Origin: Cristatella mucedo
Lineage: Eukaryota > Bryozoa > Phylactolaemata > Cristatellidae
Assembly: GCA_009760855.2 (NCBI GenBank)
Contig: WPIO01000039.1
Location: forward strand, 1,957,001 to 2,021,000
Direction: 5' to 3'
Length of the DNA stretch: 64,000 bases
A program made the translations under genes and the position numbers. Shown piece after piece: positions 36,952 through 50,134 of the stretch. Position 1 is the first letter of the stretch. Each line of letters opens with the position of its first letter. The notes under the pieces are model-generated. The model saw only the letters and a list, made by a program, of their open reading frames with translations. It made no database searches and was not told where the DNA came from.

Positions 36952-37094
36952 CAAATATACCTCGCCAAGTGAACACATCCAGCGGGCCTGAGCGAGCTGT
37001 AAAAAAGCTGCCCAGCGCCAGCAAAGCCAAAGCAAAGCTGCAACGAGAGTTAGAGCGGTCAAGGCTAGATTTGAATTCTCACGACGAATGCTAA
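36952..37094 (+). CDS. Possible terminal exon of an unidentified gene
   Basis: A frame running from an acceptor-like ccttgcag (ending 36951) to TAA at 37092-37094 encodes about 47 residues that look real: NTSSGPERAVKKLP, then a Lys/Glu/Arg-rich helix AKAKLQRELERSRLDLNS ending HDEC. The frame is also open further 5', to about 36771. The charged helix at the very C-terminus suggests the end of a nuclear or cytoskeletal protein, but I recognise no family. No convincing upstream exon was found between MRPL20 and this point. Confidence 0.2.
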
Positions 37095-38404
37095 CCGTCG
37101 CATCGCCTTGCTCCCATTTTGCTTGTGTACCTGCTACAGTTTGTCGAAGTTACCGTACTATAGTATCATCATAGTTGCTTTCTTCTTAAGACAGGTGATG
37201 CCAAGGCCGTTGAGTAGCAGATGAATGTGGAATGTAGATTTGAGCGTGAATCTTTGTAAACGTAGTACTGTACTGTTTTATATCTGTGAACGGTCTCGGG
37301 AAAGTTGGCGCAGAAGACCGCACACCCTCATAGTGCTAAATGCACACTTGCTGAGGCTAACTAAGCCCGCATATTTGGAAATAGAGATGTTTAAATAGCC
37401 TAGTTTAACAAAATGTTCCGTTTTAGCAATAATGTGAGAGGATTCAATCGTAGAGCGAGAAAAGAAATCGAACAGCAAGCTGTGAATGCTTGCTAAGTCT
37501 TTTTTAGTTAAGTATTTTTTCCAAATGGACTAACTGAAGTGACTGATCAACTACACTCCTTTGCCTTAAAGCACTTAAAGCCTTAAAGCATAGTCATTAA
37601 AGACGCGTGACATATACTAGTAAAGCTGGCGCCTCGAGCAGTTGCTGAGCCGATACATGCAGGTGGGCGACGGTAGCAGAGCACGGTAGGGTCAAGAGAG
37701 CCAGTGTCATTACTGTGGAACAGTCCACTCAATAGCCACGGCAATCTGTGTTCAGTATCTTCCTCTGCGTGCAAGTTGCATCTAAGCCCAACGAAAACCA
37801 GTCTCATCTCCGAAATTAGGCTTTTTATCCAGTCTAAACAAAAATTATGACAGGTCCTATTTACAAATATTATAATTTGTTCCCGAGTTATGGCCCATTG
37901 ACAGTTATGGTCTTGTTCTGGTAATGTGACCAATTTCTGGCCTAGCGATGAGTCTTAATGGTCCGGGATCGAGGTTGCAGGGCTGAAGGAGAGTAAAAGC
38001 CCGCCGAGTGGGGTTAGATTGAGTACAGTTCGTAAGACAAGAGTGAGTGCGATAAAGTGGAGTTCAGTCCCGATGGTTCTGGTCGCTTGCGCTATAGGAA
38101 GACGGACGCGTATACAGCGGATGGGTTCATTTTGCCCGTGTATTGTCGCTGAGATAGTGCGACTTAAATCAGAAACCACTGGTCATATCCGGTGCTGTCG
38201 CAATATAATCGCTCTAGCGTCCATAAGTTTCATTCTACTCTCTTTAAATTAAGGGTTTCCTTGGTTATGTTGATGTAAGAAAGCTAGCATAACCGTTTGT
38301 GAAATGTGTGCAAGGTTGCTTGGCCTTACAGTAAGCGTATAGCATAAATTCTTACGATTTTTCTTACCGACGATTTTCAGACGCCTTCGAAGCTGTCACT
38401 ACTT
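37095..38404. other. Unassigned region
   Basis: Minus-strand frames at 37583-37933 and 37955-38179 are open but have no recognised domain. Confidence 0.4.
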
Positions 38405-38449
38405 GCGTTACCCGAGTCTAACAATAATACTAACAATATTTGTAAGATA
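38405..38449 (-). mobile_element. Severed tip of a LINE-X 3' tail at an inversion breakpoint
   Basis: aacaataatactaacaatatttg and gtatggcaccctc match the extreme 3' end of minus-oriented LINE-X copies (compare 5270). Homology stops where the gypsy protease region begins. The complementary remainder of a LINE-X tail ends at 41611. Confidence 0.6.
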
Positions 38450-39831
38450 TCCGTATGGCACCCTCTGTTTAATCAGTCCCATGCATTAAGAAGCTTGTCG
38501 GCTGAGGAGATTATTTCTTGCTCCAGCGACTACGTAGACTGGCGGAAGATAAATTGTTCCTTTCCGCTTTAATCTCGCTTTGAAGGTACCTTTAAAAGCC
38601 AGGCGGTTGCCGACGCTGTGTAATTTTGCTGCTGTAGGCTCGAGGCGAGGTGGTAGTAGCAGTCGACCATACGTGTCTTCCGTAATGACGGTTACGCCAG
38701 CGCCACTATCTATTTTAAACGGAATGTTCATTCCATACTTAACAAATCCACTTGCCAGGGTGATGATGCCCTTGCCGACCTGCACTCCACCGCTACAGGC
38801 TTTGTAACGGCATCCACGGTGTAGTTCTCACCGTCGGATTCAGCCGCGATCTCTTATTTTAGCGTCGGGTTTTATGCGTGATTGGCACCGCACTGCATAG
38901 TGGCCCAACTTCCCACAGGTATTGCAACGGCGGTCTTGCGCTGGGCAGTGTCCAGAAGTGTGAGCCGAGTTACATTTCCGGAAGCTGTTAGCCTCTTTTA
39001 CGTTATCGAAAAGCTTAACTCTCCTACGGTCTGTGCGGCTGCTAGCCTCTAAGACGAAAGGCTCAGGACAGTCGGCGGACTGTGGTCACCGACGAACCTC
39101 AAAGACATCTGAAATCGGGTGCTACAGACTCAGCTGTGACTTTACCGTCTCCGTCTGACGCACTTTTTGTACTGCCACAGTCAACGTAAGGTCGGGGATT
39201 AGTTGCAGGGCTTCTGAAAGTGTAAGGTCGGACAAGCCCACAACTAGGCGATCTCGGACCAACTTATCTTTCATCGAGCCGTATTCGCAGTGCGAAGCTA
39301 AATCAAGTAGTGGGCGTAGGAATGCCTCGGTAGATTCCCCCGGATGTTGACAGCGGCGTTTGAACATAGCCCGATCGTGGATAATATTCCTTCGCGGTAT
39401 GAAATAATTATCAAACTTGCATAAGATGAGATCCAACGTCTTCAATAGGTCGACCTCATAAGTAAAGGTGTCGTAAATCGCTTCAGCTTGCGCTTCCATG
39501 GCGTACAAGAGTGTACTTATCTGTACGTCTCGTTCCTCCGCCGTCAACTTTGTTGCCGTCACATAATGGCGAAAACAATTTCTCCAAACCGTCTATAACG
39601 ACGGTTCATCAAATGTGAATTCCGCTGGAGGGTTACACTTGGCCATCTCGTTGATTTTCAGGGCGAAACTCTATAACTTCACCGCTGCCACCATGTAATG
39701 ATAAGACGCATCACAACGAACAGACCACGTTTATTGGCAACCATCTTATGTCGGCTCCAGGACCGCAGCGTGAGCGAGGCCTCTCCTGATTGGTCACGTT
39801 GTTGTGGCTCCACCGGATAGCTCTGTTATCA
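38450..39831 (-). mobile_element. 5' half of a Ty3/gypsy element (LTR-PBS-gag-protease), inverted
   Basis: Reading on the minus strand: a 138-bp LTR (39831-39694, TG...CA, containing the polyA signal aataaa). It is followed at once by the primer-binding site at 39693-39680 (TGGTGGCAGCGGTG). Then come a gag-type frame (39559-39122, with RRCQHPGESTEAF and LRDRLVVGL-like text), a CCHC knuckle CNTCGKLGHYAVRC (about 38890-38935), and an aspartic protease with active site IDSGAG (38785-38486). A stop follows protease, but matching sequence continues to about 38450, where homology ends abruptly. The 5-bp target copy CTGAC (minus strand) abuts the LTR at 39832-39836. The rest of the element (RT onward) lies at 41612-44527 on the other strand. 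Confidence 0.9.
39694..39831 (-). repeat. Gypsy LTR (5' copy), 138 bp
   Basis: Starts TGATAACAGAGC and ends CTTATCATTACA on the minus strand. It differs from the copy at 44390-44527 at 10 of 138 positions by my count, with no indel, so the insertion is old. The PBS starts at the next base. Confidence 0.92.
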
Positions 39832-39836
39832 GTCAG

Positions 39837-41329
39837 TAATGTTGGGTACTGGTAAGAATTGTGGGAAAGTGCTAATCCCTAATAGGTCCGGGATCATGCT
39901 GACAGCTAGTGAGCATCTTGAATGAATTATGGCGGATGTTTATAGACAGCGACATTGCTCTGATAGTCGATCCATGATATCTGAAAAGTGGTTAGCAGCA
40001 GCGATATTGGTACTCAAATAAATTGATTCCCTACATTCTCGTAACGTTAATGCTGAGATTACTAATAATCAGGAACTTGTGCGTGTAAATGGCAATGGAA
40101 TGGCCCTACTATGGTAGGTCTACTTTAAGAGAAATTAGGTACATGATGAAGAGTAGATTATCCTACATAATAATTAAATGACTTCTATGAATACATGTTA
40201 CATTATTGACTGATTTTGCACAAATAGGCCACGGTAGAAGCCCCACGAGCTGAAATCGGGAGTGAATATACGTGCATGGCTTGGGAATCCACAGTTTATG
40301 AATTTACACGAAACTAGAGAACCGGCTGGTGGTAAAGTACAGATGTTTGCATGCTTAGCCTAAGCTGAAAATGTGATGAGCTAAGTGATCGTTCTTCCTG
40401 TACTGGTAGCTGTCATTGCGAAGCCCGCGACTGCTGTAACTGGCTTAGATTCTGCTAATGTGGGAACTGCTGCCCCGGTGGACTGCTGCTCTAGCGATTG
40501 CCAATCTGGTTCGATAATTTACGATCGTGCAGCTGATGGTGTCTACGCTGCAAATCAAGCTATAGTTGACAAAGCGATCACTATCTGGTCGACGAGGAGC
40601 CGTGACTTGACAGTACGGCGCCATTGCATCACACACTGATGCTGCAATGACTATCCACTTTATTCTTTCTGCGGTTTATTAGTCCGTCTTCGCTGCCCCG
40701 AATGCTGACCTAAGAAGCATTAATTCTTCGCCGTGCTCTAATGTGCGCTTGGTATCTTTTGCGATTGCTTCAGATTTCAACTTAGTTGATGAAATGCCAC
40801 GATCTTTGTGCCCCTTACATGTCAATCAACTTTGTGTCATTATGACCGTGCCGAATCGGCGTGCACTACACGAACACGGATTTGTCTTCCTGTACTGATT
40901 CACGGTAGCATTATTGCCTATTCCATTTCAAAAATCTGCCAACGCGTGAATGGTCAGTTAAGAGATATGCTGGATATTACCCTGCATACCCTCACAGACT
41001 GCGTGACTGAATGCTGGGCAAAAAAGTTGGTGGGACGATGAGAATAATTAACATGATAAGCCCCACTGCCAATCACTTTTACACCTTTGCATGGAAAGTC
41101 TTTCCTTCTTGGGTTTATAAGCACTGGTGATTTTCTAGTTTTGAGATAGTTTCGGATATCTTACCAGATGGCCGCTCACTTGCCTCCACCCAATTAAAGT
41201 GTCAGCCGTACTTCTGAAAAGGCAAGGGCTCGGGATACAGAAGATGGCAAGCCCAGCTGATTGCTTTGACAGCAGTCGATGATGAAGATTAACATTACTT
41301 TCCAATCAGACCAGTTTGTATGCCACTCG
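39837..41329. other. Unassigned DNA within the inverted segment
   Basis: Original left flank of the gypsy insertion, now inverted. Frames at 40385-40639 and 40808-41041 match nothing known. Confidence 0.45.
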
Positions 41330-41611
41330 CTCTTGTAACTCGAGCCATTTAGCTACGCCTCGAACCAACTTCATATCCATTTGAGACTGCGTATGCTTCC
41401 CAGGCAGAAACTCACTGCTAACTGACGTCACGATATCCCTGACTTGACAATTAAAATGACGCTAAAAACGCACCTTCTCCTCACAGCATTTGCTGGGTCC
41501 CCGCAAATTGCCATTTGCGTGCCTGTGCTCACTGACACTGTGCGTAATAGTACTAAACATTTAGACACGTTCCTTACAACATTTGCAAATTCCTAGAAAG
41601 AGATTAAGTTC
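41330..41611 (+). mobile_element. LINE-X 3' end, cut short by the gypsy RT
   Basis: ORF2-end text, then acgctaaaaacgcaccttc and cctagaaagagattaagttc. The usual last 40 bp (gagggcactttatcaagtgc and the ATT run) are replaced by gypsy pol. Confidence 0.75.
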
Positions 41612-44527
41612 CAGTAGAGGAGACTATTCTTCGAGACCCGATATTTGGAGAGATCGGATTGATGCGATGCCAGCCGGTGAAAATTCGGCTCAAACCTGAT
41701 GTGGATCCATACTGCGTACATACAGCCCGCCGCCGCATACCCAGACCGCTGTTTCCTCTGGTAAAGGACGAACTTCTTCGAATGGAGAAGAACGGCATCG
41801 TGGAACGTGTATCGGAGCCGACCGAGTGGTGCTTCCCAATCGTACCGGTCCTGAAGCCCAACGGCAAAGTGCGCCTTTATGTCGACTTGAAGCGCTTAAA
41901 TCAAGCAGTGGTTCGTCAAAGGTACGTGCTACCTACGCTTGATGAGATTTTGCCTCAGCTTGTTGGTGCTACAATGTTCTCAAAGTTGGACGCATCTAGC
42001 GGATTTTGGGCTATTCCGTTGTCCCACGAGAGCCCTCGTTTAACGACGTTTATAACACCGTTTGGACATTTTTGTTTTCGCCGGCTGCCCTTTGGCATAA
42101 CTAGCGCACCGGAGATCTTTCAGCGACTGATCGAAGGTATAGCCATTTATATGGACGATGTTTTGGTTTATGGATCCACGGCGGCTGAGCATGACGATAG
42201 ATTGCGTCGTGTTATTTCCGAAATTTCAAAGTTGGGCCTTAAGTTGAATAGAGACAAACGTATATTCAGCCAGCCAACTTTGACGTTCTTAGGGCATGTT
42301 ATTGATGCCAGCGGTGTCCGGCCGTCAGACGACGAAATAGAAGCCATCCTCAACCTCCCTGATCCAACAAACATAGCCTAACTAAAGAGATGCCTTGGTA
42401 TGATGAACTACCTCGGCCAGTTTGTGCCGAATCTGGCCACGGTCTCAAAGCCGCTAAATGACCTCCTCTCGTCTGACTCAGTATGATACTGGGGGCATAG
42501 CCAGAAGAAAGCATTCCGGGAAGCAAAGTTGCTTTTAGCAAAGGCACCAGTGTTGGCTTATTTTGACCCAAGAAAGTCGGTGATTGTCAGTGCCGATGCC
42601 AGTAGCTATGGTCTAGGTGCCGTTCTGCTGCAGTGCAATGGATCGGGAGAGCAAGATGTGCGACCAGTCGCATTTGCATCCCGCACGTTGTCAGGCGCCG
42701 AAACGAGATACGCTCAGATCGAAAAAGAGTGTCTTGCGGCGGTGTGGGCGTGCGAGAAATTCAGTCAGTTCCTTATTGGTCTGCCTTCTTTCGAGCTTCG
42801 TACTGACCATAAACCACTTATACCGTTGCTTATGACTAAGAATCTTGACCAGGTTCCGGTTAGATGCCAACGCCTATTGATGTGAATGATGTTGTTTCCC
42901 TCACAATGTTTTAACCCTCACGCCGTGTACGTGCCTGGGAAGACCCTTGTGATAGCTGATACGTTGTCAAGAGCACCACTGCGTGGGAATGAGGAACACG
43001 ACCAAACCGAGGCCGTTCAACTGTACGTAGACACTGTTGTTTCTAAATCGCTAAATCTAAATCGCTTTCAGTACCTCGCTTGAGCGAAGTAAAGCCGGCT
43101 ACTGCTGACGACAGTGAGCAACAGAATGTCATTAAGTATACGCTGTCAGGGTGGCCTACATCGAGCAAGGACCTACTGGAAACCTTGCGGAAGTACTTCA
43201 CCATAAGTAACCATCTTTCTGTGTCAAATGAATTACTACTGTATGACGATCGCATACATATCCCTCAAAGCCTTCAGGCTTTTCTGTTGGAGCGGATCCA
43301 CGACGGCCACCAGGGGGTGACCAAATGTAGGGACCGAGCAAGGTCATGTGTATACTGGCTAGGAATTAGCCAAGACGTTAAGACATTTGTCGATTCGTGC
43401 AGCTTCTGTCAAAAGAACCAGAAGAGACAACTACATGAGCCACTCATCCCTTCACCGTTGCCCAGTGTTCCTTGGCAACAAGTCGCTGCCGATCTCTTCG
43501 AACACGAGGGACGACAGCACCTGATTGTGATCGACTTTTACTCCAGATATATGGAAATCACTCCTTTATCTAAATCGACGACCAAAGAAGTTGTGGCAGA
43601 ACTGCAGACCATATCTGCTCGCTGGGGCATACCAGAGTCGTTGCCGTCTGACAATGGTCCACAATTTTCATCTCACGAATTCGGCGATTTCGCGAGACGA
43701 TATGGGTTCAAACATGTTACGACCAGCCCACATTTTCCACAAGCGAACGGAGAAGTGGAAAGAGCGGTGCAAACTGTGAGGCAGCCTGATCCGTGCCTCG
43801 CATTAATGATACAGAGGTCGACGCCATGCACCTCTACAGGCTGGAGCCCGGCACAACTGATCATGGGACGGCAGATTAGGACGACGTTGCCAGTGCTCCC
43901 TCGGCATGTCGAACCACAATGGCCTGCAAAGGAAAAGGTGCAACTCAACGACGACCGTGCAAAAGAACTTCAACAGCACTACCATGATCGCCATCATTCT
44001 GCTCGCCCACTTCCATCTCTTCAACCCGGCCAACCGGTATTAGTGCGCACAGATGGTGAAAACAGCTGGAGCACAAATGCAACGGTGACAGCTCCAGCAA
44101 GTACACCTCGGTCGTTTGTCGTGCATACTGACAATGGCAGCACTCTTCGGCGGAACAGAAGGCATCTTCGACCGATTGACACCGATCCACAGGTCACCAA
44201 CAGCGAATATCCTGGCAGTTCCCTACATCTACTGAAACCTAAACCTGCAGTTCAAGATCAGTCTCCAAGTATTGCCGATGAGATGCACACCTCTCAAGGT
44301 CAAACGACAAAAAGGTCTGGCAGGCTGGTAAAGCCAGTCCGAAGGCTAGATCTTTGAAAATGAGACAGTTCCTATTTGGAGGGAAGGTGTGATAACAGAA
44401 CTATCGGGCGGAACCGCAACAACGTGACCAATCAGGAGAGGCCTGGCTCACGGTGCGGTCCTGGAGTCGACATAAGATGGGTGCCAATAAACGTGGTCTG
44501 TTCGTTGTGCTGCGTCTTATCATTACA
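41612..44527 (+). mobile_element. 3' half of the same Ty3/gypsy element (RT-RNase H-integrase-LTR)
   Basis: The pol part begins inside the polyprotein near 41612. Reverse transcriptase (to 42381) contains KPNGKVRLYVDLKRLN, FSKLDASSGFW and the YMDD box. RNase H (about 42487-42885) keeps its acidic residues ([25 protein letters not shown]). Integrase (43080-44357, one frame) has the HHCC zinc site (HDGHQG...SCSFCQ) and the D,D,E core (ADLFEH, PSDNGPQF, ANGEVERA). Stops at 42379, 42484, 42883 and 43081, plus a frameshift before integrase, make it inactive. A polypurine tract (ggagggaagg) precedes the 138-bp LTR at 44390-44527, and the target copy CTGAC follows at 44528-44532. It lacks LTR, gag and protease, which are at 38450-39831 in reverse. 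Confidence 0.93.
44390..44527 (+). repeat. Gypsy LTR (3' copy), 138 bp
   Basis: TGATAACAGAAC to CTTATCATTACA, preceded by a polypurine tract and followed by CTGAC. It contains aataaa near 44487. It pairs with the inverted 5' LTR at 39694-39831. Confidence 0.92.
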
Positions 44528-44532
44528 CTGAC

Positions 44533-45788
44533 ATGTTATTCATTTCATTTTAATGAACGCTGCTCCTTATTTTACCAAATTGTGTGTAGTATTTTCTTGA
44601 ATGTTCAGTTTTGGCAAGTTAAAGACCCAAGTTTCCGCTTTTATTTACTTGATTCCTCGAACATTGCATGTCTTCTGCACTCACGTGTCGAAATGGATGC
44701 TTTAGGTGCACTACTCATCAATATAGCTGCAAGCAATGGGACTAGCATAAAGTGACTGCTTACGGTCCTCAGTAATTATCTCACTACTGACACAAAAAAT
44801 TCTACAAATGTGCTCAAGCGGCTACCAAATTGCAATCCTTAGTAAACGAGCATATCGCACTCGGTGGGTGCGAATCCTTACTGAAATGTGGCCAATAATG
44901 GTAGGGCTGCTGCTTTGAAGCACGGCTAATAACATAGTTGCTTCACCGATGCTGGCAGGTACGCTAAAGGTAGCTGAGTGCAACAGCAATCATGAGCTCG
45001 TGTACCTTACTACAAAAACCCGCATCTTTATGTTTAGATCAGTCTATTAAATAGCCACAGATAGTTATGTGCACACAGGTCCTGCCGCTACTTAGATTGA
45101 CTTTGAGGCCTAAAGTACAGCTGACTCTCATCTCTTGAATTGCTTTTTTTAAATGCAGCCTGAACCTAGATAACGACCTATCCGGTTATAGGAATCTCTT
45201 GAACTGACATGATCTAACTGCTTAGGCAGTCGCAATTGCAATTATGATGGTGCTACTATTCGACAGAATCTTCTCATTCAACCCGCTGTAGTTGCTGGTT
45301 GCTGCTTGTTCTTTGTTTATCGCAGAAGCGGTGTCAACTGAGACATCGTTTGAGTGGATATGCTACAGAGTACTAGCACGTAGAGTACGAGTACGAGTAC
45401 AGAGTACGAGTGGTATCATTTCTCGAGAATAAGCGGCTGATTATTAGCTCATATGGGATCCGCTGTGCTAAACGGACAATGGCTTTTTAACGCCGAGACT
45501 AGCAAGAAAGTACCAGGAAGTTTAATTCTGTCTTCCTCGTTTTTGGAATAGCTTTGTCCACCCACGTGACGACTAACGGACGTAGGCCGATTTCTGGAAA
45601 CTGACTGACGAACACGGGTTTTTGTTGATCATCCACAAGCCCAGGTCGGTGAGCCCAGCTTTCCAATGGGACTGCTTTCTCTGGTTGAGGTTGCAGCATC
45701 GTCGTCATTCGTTGCTCGCTCGACCGAGCCTTCACTAGCGTTTCGAGTCGTCTGCCTGTTGACCGCATAGACCTCGTTGACCGACGCT
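44533..45788. other. Upstream region of the GPCR at 45789
   Basis: No repeat or other gene seen, apart from a short GTACGA-type repeat near 45385; probably includes promoter and 5' UTR. Confidence 0.45.
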
Positions 45789-47634
<1,846 letters not shown>

Positions 47635-48039
47635 TTCGCATTTTCGTCAGTGGCCGACTTGGATAAATGGTCGACTTGGATAAATCATCACGTGATTCTA
47701 AGACATTCTTTAACCTATGAAATCTTTTTATCAAAGGTCAAGAGACTCGACACGGCATGATTAACAGGTTCGTTTGGCCGAAGCATTAACCGTGAAAAAG
47801 GGAACCTTACAAAGGGAGCCTAACAAGTAGCTGCAATGTACAGGGCAGTATTGAGCGAGCCAAGCCTCTACAAATGCGACACTACAAATGCAGTGCTGTA
47901 TCGGCATAGCAGCCAACATCAATAGCTGACCCGGCAGGCGGGCTGGCTACCTTACAGCTGCTCGCAGGAGGCGCGCTGGTGCACGGCCTTTCACGACCAG
48001 CCGTCAACGTGAGCCACCGGCCATCGTCGCCGAGCTGAC

Positions 48040-48600
48040 TGTAGTTCGTATGTACCTGTGTATGTATGCATTGTATGCCGGCTCCTCAGATGAGCCTGTG
48101 ATGTGGCGTGGACACAGGCCAGTAACCCGCTGGTGGCCAGATAGTCGATTCACCATCAGGGTCGGCCGGTGCACAGCTGTGGTCCGCCTGTGATGTGGCA
48201 TGGACACAGGCCTGTAAGCCACTGGTGGCCAGATGGTGGATTCACCATTTGGGTCGGCCGGTGCACAGCTGCGGTCGCCTGTGATGTGGTATGGACACAG
48301 GCCGGTAAACCGCTGGTGGGAAGATGGTGAACTGGAGAGTGGGGAGTCGTGTGAGAGCAGGGGCCGAGGGGAGCCGTGCGATCTTCGGCTCCGTGCGTTA
48401 GTAATAAACTGTGTTGGGTATCGGCTGGCTTCGCTGCTGTGCGAACAAACTACAAGCTATTTCTCGGCGGGAGCGACTGTGGCCCGTGTAAACAGGCTGC
48501 TGAACTTCGAGAGGGAGACCAAGAAAAGTGGCTATAAACTAAGTGAGTGGCACTTGTTTTTGCTCCTTGCGAAGCAGCGGCGTTGTGCATGGCGACAGAC
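48040..48600 (+). mobile_element. 5' end of an LTR element (LTR plus start of internal region)
   Basis: An LTR of about 415 bp (48040-48454, TGTAGTTCG...AAACTACA, with aataaa near 48402) is followed by AGCTATTTC and about 140 bp of internal sequence including an aacttcgagagggagacc stretch. The internal part matches the element facing it at 49388-50134. The LTR is lengthened by 2.4 tandem copies of a 91-92 bp unit. No 3' LTR is seen. Sequence before the LTR is CTGAC, with no matching downstream copy, so the 3' end has been lost. Confidence 0.75.
48094..48310 (+). repeat. Tandem repeat of ~91 bp inside an LTR
   Basis: The motif GCCTGTGATGTGG begins at 48094, 48186 and 48277, so the period is 92 then 91 bp. 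Each unit carries ACACAGGCC, a CGCTGGTGG-like stretch, GATTCACCAT and GGTCGGCCGGTGCACAGCTG. The related LTRs at 49824-50134 and 60580-60874 have one copy each. Confidence 0.85.
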
Positions 48601-48608
48601 AGTGAGAC

Positions 48609-48760
48609 TGCGCACGGAGGAGGGCGACGGCGTCCTCGAGGAGGGCGACGGCGTCCTCGAGGAGGGCCGCGGCGTCCGCGTGGAAGGCGGCGGCGTCCGC
48701 ATGGAAGGCGGCGGCGTCCGCGAGGAAGGCGGCGGCATCCGTGTGGAAGGCGACGTCCTC
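48609..48760. repeat. 21-bp minisatellite
   Basis: About seven GC-rich units of 21 bp: first GAGGGCGACGGCGTCCTCGA-type, then GAAGGCGGCGGCGTCCGC-type. Because 21 is a multiple of three, all frames stay open; on the minus strand it reads as repeats of DAAAFHA. Probably derived from the gag region of the neighbouring LTR element. Confidence 0.8.
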
Positions 48761-49099
48761 AGCCACCGTTTTGCTGACCTCGGCCACCGTCGCTCCATCC
48801 GATTCTGCCGCCACGTCTCCGACATGCACAGCTGCTTCTCTGGTCTGCACAGCCTCTCCAACCTTCACAGTCTCTCCATCCCGAGCTGACTCCCCGTGCT
48901 GCACAGACTCTCCGGCCTGTGCGGACTCTGCGGTCTGCACAGTCTCTGCGGCCAGCACAGACTCTCCTTCCTGGACAGTCTTGCCGTCCTGTGTAGAGTC
49001 TTCGGTCTACACCGGCCTGCGCCGTGTCACAGCCCACCGGCTGGTCGCAGTCCAACGTCACCTTCATGGCTTGCGCTCCATCGCAGGCCAATGCCTCTG

Positions 49100-49290
49100 T
49101 CACGGACGCCGCCGACCCTGTCGCGGACGCAGCCGACCCTGTCGCGGACGCAGCCGACTCTGTCGCGGACGCAGCCGACTCTGTCGCGGACGCAGCTGAC
49201 TCTGTCGCGGACGCAGCCGACTCTGTCGCGGACGCAGCCGACTCTGTCGCGGATGCCGCCGACTCTGTCGCGGACGCCGCCGACTCTCCG
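49100..49290. repeat. Second 21-bp minisatellite
   Basis: About nine near-identical units of GACTCTGTCGCGGACGCAGC plus one base. Plus-strand translation repeats DSVADAA; minus-strand translation repeats ATESAAS. It lies between the two facing LTR-element ends. Confidence 0.85.
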
Positions 49291-49387
49291 TGCATCATCT
49301 CACTCTCTGTCACCTCAGCCACACCATTAACCGTTGCCTCGCACAACGCCATTGCTTCGTGGAACACCATCGCAGCCTGATCAACCG

Positions 49388-50134
49388 TTACCGCTTTGAG
49401 AGCCGTTGCCTGCGCCACGGCATGGCAGCCTGACAAACCTCTGTCGCCCGGCACGCAGTCGGTGATCGCTGCTGCCGCTTCCGGTCGCTCCTGTCGGCCC
49501 TCTCAGTCCGACCAGCCTTTACCCGATCAGCGTGCAGCAATCGCGCTCTACCGGCCGGCGAGGTGAATGCCCTCACTAGGGCCTCACGAAGCTTGGCATA
49601 GTCGTCCTAAACTGCTTGCGGGAGCCCCAAGGCAAACGTGAAGGCCCCGCCTTGCATCGCAAGGAGCAAAAACAAGTGGCACCCACTCGGTTCGTAGCCC
49701 CTTTCTCGATCTCCCTCTCGAAGTACAGCAGCCAGCCAACGAAGTCTCCGAAGCTATCGAAGCCTAGGAACGCTGCACAAGATATCTCACAGGGCGTCAT
49801 CGGCTCCATCCCACGAAATAGCTTGTAGTTTGGTTCGCCCTGCACGAAGAACGCCCGCGCAGGACCAACACCAGCAATTTATTCTACTACTCGTAGAGCA
49901 GAGGGAGCACGACTTCACTCGCCCCTCTCTTCCACTCGAGTCTCCTCTCCTCGACTCCGGCTGTCCCTTGGCCGACCCCGAGGGTGAATCCACCATCTGT
50001 TCACCAGCGGGTTATCGGCCTGTGTCAACGCCTCATTAGAAGCTGACCGCAGCTGTGCACAGGCCCCTCTCGGGGTTGCTCCCACCAGCTGTTGAGGAAA
50101 GGAGCGGTACCAGCCTGCATGCAATCGAACTACA
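49388..50134 (-). mobile_element. LTR plus gag start of an LTR element
   Basis: On the minus strand a 311-bp LTR (50134-49824) is followed by AGCTATTTC and then a gag-like frame: MTPCEISCAAFLGFDSFGDF and WLLYFEREIEKG, and after a frameshift GLPQAVQDDYAKLREALVRAF. The coding text decays into Ala-rich 21-bp repeats at about 49300. It is oriented towards the element at 48040, so two 5' ends face each other. Related to the solo LTR at 60580. Confidence 0.75.

Noticed and set aside
38450-44527. Two independent gypsy insertions in opposite orientation
   Set aside because: Complementary halves, equal LTR lengths, the shared CTGAC duplication and the matching LINE breakpoints favour one element plus an inversion.
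48233-49454. Long frames (218 and 231 aa) over the minisatellites
   Set aside because: The 21-bp units keep every frame open; the underlying DNA is LTR-element internal sequence, so they are not host genes.
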